NCBI GenBank assembly: GCA_015662935.1
Contig: DQTF01000158.1
Coordinates: 1-8,585 of the forward strand
Reading direction: 5' to 3'
DNA length: 8,585 nucleotides
Source of the DNA: Crocinitomicaceae bacterium
Lineage (GTDB): Bacteria > Bacteroidota > Bacteroidia > Flavobacteriales_D > Crocinitomicaceae
In this document: positions 7,071-8,585 of the stretch, in pieces
Layout: each line of letters starts with the position of its first letter
How positions within the stretch are numbered: the first letter of the stretch is position 1
Program-made: the position numbers and the translations under genes
Notes under the pieces: model-generated
Seen by the model: the letters and a program-made list of their open reading frames with translations, nothing else
What the model was told of the DNA's origin: nothing
Databases searched by the model: none

Positions 7071-7320
7071 TAAAGAGGAAATTGAGAAAAAGGTATTAGG
7101 AGCATTGGAACAATTGCGTCCTTTCTTGCATGCAGACAATGGTGATATGGAATTGGTTGAAATTCAAGACGATGCAACTGTTGTTGTGCGTTTACTTGGT
7201 TCTTGTAGTGATTGCTCGATGTCTATGATGACACTTAAAGCAGGTTTGGAAGAATCAGTTAAGAAAGCAGCTCCAGAAGTGAAGGCTGTTGTGGCGATTA
7301 ATTTACCGGAAGTGGTTTGA
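7060..7320 (+). CDS. NifU-like C-terminal domain protein (Nfu-type Fe-S scaffold)
   Basis: The protein has 86 residues and consists of a stand-alone NifU C-terminal domain, the size of small Nfu scaffolds that hold a [4Fe-4S] cluster between two subunits and pass it on. The signature GSCSDCSMSMMTLKAGLEES (47-66) contains the two cluster cysteines C49 and C52. RPFLHADNGDMELVEI (20-35) is the other conserved block. The frame stays open upstream to an ATG at 7006, but that start would add a Lys-rich 18-residue leader encoded wholly inside mrp. ATG 7060 (MPINKEEIEKKV) fits the family and overlaps the mrp end by 11 bp. This tight coupling suggests that Nfu and Mrp are made together and may act as partners, with Nfu supplying the cysteine ligands that Mrp lacks. 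That partnership is inference. Confidence 0.92.
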   Translation: MPINKEEIEKKVLGALEQLRPFLHADNGDMELVEIQDDATVVVRLLGSCSDCSMSMMTLKAGLEESVKKAAPEVKAVVAINLPEVV

Positions 7321-7337
7321 TTTTAATGACTTAACGC

Positions 7338-7466
7338 TTTAATGTATAACGTATAATAGTTGATTAATGAGTGTTCATTTATTTCGTCGCAAAAGAAAAT
7401 CATTTTCTCATAACTAAGCACCCAACAACGCTCTCTAAATAGTCTACGCATAAGTTATACATTAAA
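7338..7466. repeat. Perfect 13-bp inverted repeat spanning the convergent nfu / secreted-protein gap
   Basis: TTTAATGTATAAC at 7338-7350 is the exact reverse complement of GTTATACATTAAA at 7454-7466; 103 bp separate the arms. The right arm is also the coding end of the minus-strand gene (codons for Phe-Asn-Val-stop). The gap between nfu and that gene (7321-7454) otherwise holds a direct repeat GTATAA-C-GTATAA (7344-7356), a weak AATGA/TCATT hairpin (7366-7379) and a palindrome AGAAAATCATTTTCT (7394-7408). No GC-rich hairpin with a T-run is present, so transcription termination between the two convergent genes is unclear. The repeat could form a long stem in either transcript or be the trace of a small element. 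Confidence 0.7.
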
Positions 7467-8300
7467 ATAATGCCTCGCTATCTCATTGCCCCCTTCGTGA
7501 ATCTTGATATAGTATTTCCCTTTCTCCCAACCTTTTACTCTCATCGTAAATTTATAAGTAACCTTACCTGTTTGAGCAGTCATAGATCTCTTTGAAATAA
7601 AAACAGACTCCCCATTTTCTTTGTAGATGTCTTGTTTCACTTGTGCGTTTTTTCGACAATCAAATTTTAGTTGGCCTGTTATCAGAACTGTTTCTTGCAC
7701 TATATTTCCGTCTTCATCGACGTGTCGATTTTGAGGAGAAGAAAACCATGTGTTTTTCTGTCCTGTGAGAGTCGCCATAAACTTTTTTAAGGCAGCAGAA
7801 CTTGGTTCTGAAGAATCAATGTTGGACACGCTTTTTCCATCAGATATAGCCCAAACGGCATCTTGATAAACAGACTTACTTATTTTTTTTCCTTTGAGAT
7901 AGTCGGATAGTTCCGTGAATTTAGGATTCTTATTTCGAGCGATTTTCATTCCGTTTCCATTAGAGGGACATCGATCACTTGATTCTGTGCAGAATGCAGC
8001 TAAAAAACCGTTGTATTCCCCTTTTGGCTTTAGGGCAATAAAATTATCTTCTAAATGAATGAGAGTTTGTTCTCCATTATCTTCTGGATGAAAAAGTGTG
8101 CCAGCTGTGATTTTAACACGTAAATTGGATGAGGTGTTGTTTTTTAATTTGATAGCAATAGATTTTCCTTCATGTCTACCAATTGATTTTATTTCTGCAT
8201 TGACTTTTTTACTTGTAATTGCTGTGCTTAATTCAACTTCTTTTGGAGGAGTAGAAAAAGTAAAAGCCTGAACGATTAGTAAAGCAGCAATGAGGCTCAT
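7455..8300 (-). CDS. Secreted protein of unknown function with thioester-domain-like motifs; 5' end possibly frameshifted
   Basis: The 281-residue frame begins with a hydrophobic segment (MSLIAALLIVQAF, 1-13) and then STPPKE, which looks like a signal peptide without its basic start. The next part (about 36-165) looks like a beta domain: GRHEGKSIAIKLKNNTSSNL (41-60), then a Gly-Thr turn and AAFCTESSDRCP with C104 and C111. SVYQDAVWAISDG (143-155) follows. The pairing of an F-C motif with a later Q-x-A-hydrophobic-W motif recalls thioester domains, but the match is partial. The C-terminal part (about 205-281: LITGQLKFDC, KVTYKFTMRVKGWEKGKYYI and IARHYFNV) looks like a beta-sandwich. There is no T9SS-type sorting domain and no lipobox. 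An ATG at 8319, out of frame by one base, would give MKSFSVMSLIAALL if the A4 run (8313-8316, minus strand) were A3, a far better signal peptide. I do not know the function. Confidence 0.8.
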   Translation of the reverse strand: MSLIAALLIVQAFTFSTPPKEVELSTAITSKKVNAEIKSIGRHEGKSIAIKLKNNTSSNLRVKITAGTLFHPEDNGEQTLIHLEDNFIALKPKGEYNGFLAAFCTESSDRCPSNGNGMKIARNKNPKFTELSDYLKGKKISKSVYQDAVWAISDGKSVSNIDSSEPSSAALKKFMATLTGQKNTWFSSPQNRHVDEDGNIVQETVLITGQLKFDCRKNAQVKQDIYKENGESVFISKRSMTAQTGKVTYKFTMRVKGWEKGKYYIKIHEGGNEIARHYFNV

Positions 8301-8342
8301 TACTGAAAACGATTTTCATAGAGAGAATCGCATATGTTTGAT

Positions 8343-8369
8343 TTTGAATACTTAACGCATGTATTCAAA
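8343..8369. repeat. 9-bp inverted repeat in the leader of the secreted-protein gene
   Basis: TTTGAATAC (8343-8351) and GTATTCAAA (8361-8369) are perfect reverse complements separated by 9 bp. The repeat lies between the predicted promoter (8377-8406) and the start codon region (8300-8319) of the minus-strand gene. This spacing suits an operator for a dimeric regulator, or an RNA hairpin in the leader. It carries no T-run and so is not a terminator. Confidence 0.55.
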
Positions 8370-8376
8370 TTAGTTA

Positions 8377-8406
8377 CAAAATTATGCAAACAAAAAAGTG
8401 CGACAA
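8377..8406 (-). promoter_or_regulatory. Putative promoter of the secreted-protein gene
   Basis: On the minus strand TTG (8406-8404) is followed after exactly 19 bases by TAATTTTG (8384-8377), a full match to the Bacteroidota TTG-N19-TAnnTTTG promoter. Its -33 part lies inside the stem of the superoxide dismutase terminator, so the match could be partly fortuitous. Confidence 0.5.
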
Positions 8407-8422
8407 GCAAAGCTCATCGCAC
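8392..8422 (-). terminator. Intrinsic terminator of the superoxide dismutase gene
   Basis: On the minus strand an 11-bp stem (GTGCGATGAGC against GCTTGTCGCAC, including two G-T wobbles) encloses a TTT loop and is followed directly by six T (8397-8392). It begins 24 bp after the sod stop codon. On the + strand the same stem is followed by CAATTTTTTT (8422-8430), so it could also stop transcripts coming the other way. Confidence 0.88.
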
Positions 8423-8445
8423 CAATTTTTTTATAGAAGAATTAC

Positions 8446-8585
8446 TTATTTCGCTGCTGCAAAATTCTTAGCAACTTCTTCCCAGTTAATTACATTAAAA
8501 AATGCATTGATGTAATCTGGCCTTCTGTTTTGGTAGTTTAAGTAATAAGCATGCTCCCAAACATCTAATCCTAAAATTGGCGTTC
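8446..8585 (-). CDS. Superoxide dismutase (Fe/Mn family), C-terminal fragment
   Basis: The minus strand encodes the last 45 residues of an iron/manganese superoxide dismutase, which converts superoxide to oxygen and hydrogen peroxide. The fragment begins TPILGLDVWEHAYYLNYQNR; the Asp and His of DVWEH are two of the four metal ligands. It ends INWEEVAKNFAAAK before a TAA at 8448-8446. The rest of the gene lies beyond the right edge. The fragment is intact and typical. The residues that tell Fe from Mn enzymes are mostly upstream, so metal preference cannot be decided and no sodA or sodB symbol is given. A strong hairpin terminator follows, separating it from the secreted-protein gene in the same orientation. 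Confidence 0.95.
   Translation of the reverse strand, partial: TPILGLDVWEHAYYLNYQNRRPDYINAFFNVINWEEVAKNFAAAK

Noticed and set aside
7394..7408. Palindrome AGAAAATCATTTTCT as a terminator for nfu
   Set aside because: The stem is all A/T apart from one G-C pair, has a one-base centre and no following T-run, so it would not make a stable terminator hairpin.
1..8585. CRISPR array, tRNA, rRNA, transposase, phage or toxin-antitoxin genes
   Set aside because: Scanning both strands showed no regularly spaced repeats, no cloverleaf or rRNA sequence and no matching protein motifs.

Overview
The window reads as a piece of an ordinary, AT-rich chromosome from a member of the Bacteroidota, most likely the Flavobacteriia or a near relative. 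Three things suggest this. Shine-Dalgarno sites are mostly absent. Several upstream regions carry the TAnnTTTG -7 element typical of this phylum. The proteins are also of Bacteroidota type: a bifunctional phosphoglucose/phosphomannose isomerase, an Mrp ATPase with no cysteines, and an acyl-CoA thioesterase ending in an RRKQLGLILAGKMKP-like tail. The lineage is inferred from protein style only; no rRNA gene is present.

Left part (1-1753): the 3' end of an unrecognised gene is followed after 12 bp by a family 9 (heptosyltransferase-type) glycosyltransferase, probably for cell-envelope polysaccharide. This meets a convergent acyl-CoA thioesterase gene, and the two coding regions overlap tail to tail by 14 bp. 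A divergent gap of about 100 bp (1754-1870) then separates the thioesterase from the next operon.

Middle part (1871-5246): four genes lie head to tail with gaps of 5 bp, 6 bp and a 1-base overlap. They encode a phosphoglucose/phosphomannose isomerase, octanoyltransferase LipB, a membrane-anchored serine hydrolase of the beta-lactamase/class C family, and a small conserved-looking protein of unknown function. They are almost certainly co-transcribed, but no single pathway joins them.

Second operon (5349-7320): a clear -7 box precedes a lipoprotein gene. After 24 bp comes the Mrp/ApbC-type P-loop ATPase, and its 3' end overlaps by 11 bp the gene for a small NifU-like (Nfu) scaffold. Mrp and Nfu form an iron-sulfur carrier pair in which only Nfu has cysteines.

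Right part (7321-8585), on the minus strand: the C-terminal end of an Fe/Mn superoxide dismutase is followed by a strong hairpin terminator. Downstream lies a gene for a secreted protein of unknown function whose 5' end looks frameshifted by one base. The convergent gap between that gene and nfu holds a perfect 13-bp inverted repeat.

There are no tRNA or rRNA genes, no CRISPR array and no recognisable transposase. I see no clearly new multi-gene system. The most interesting items are the cysteine-free Mrp paired with Nfu, the thioester-domain-like motifs and disturbed start of the secreted protein, and the inverted repeats around that gene.
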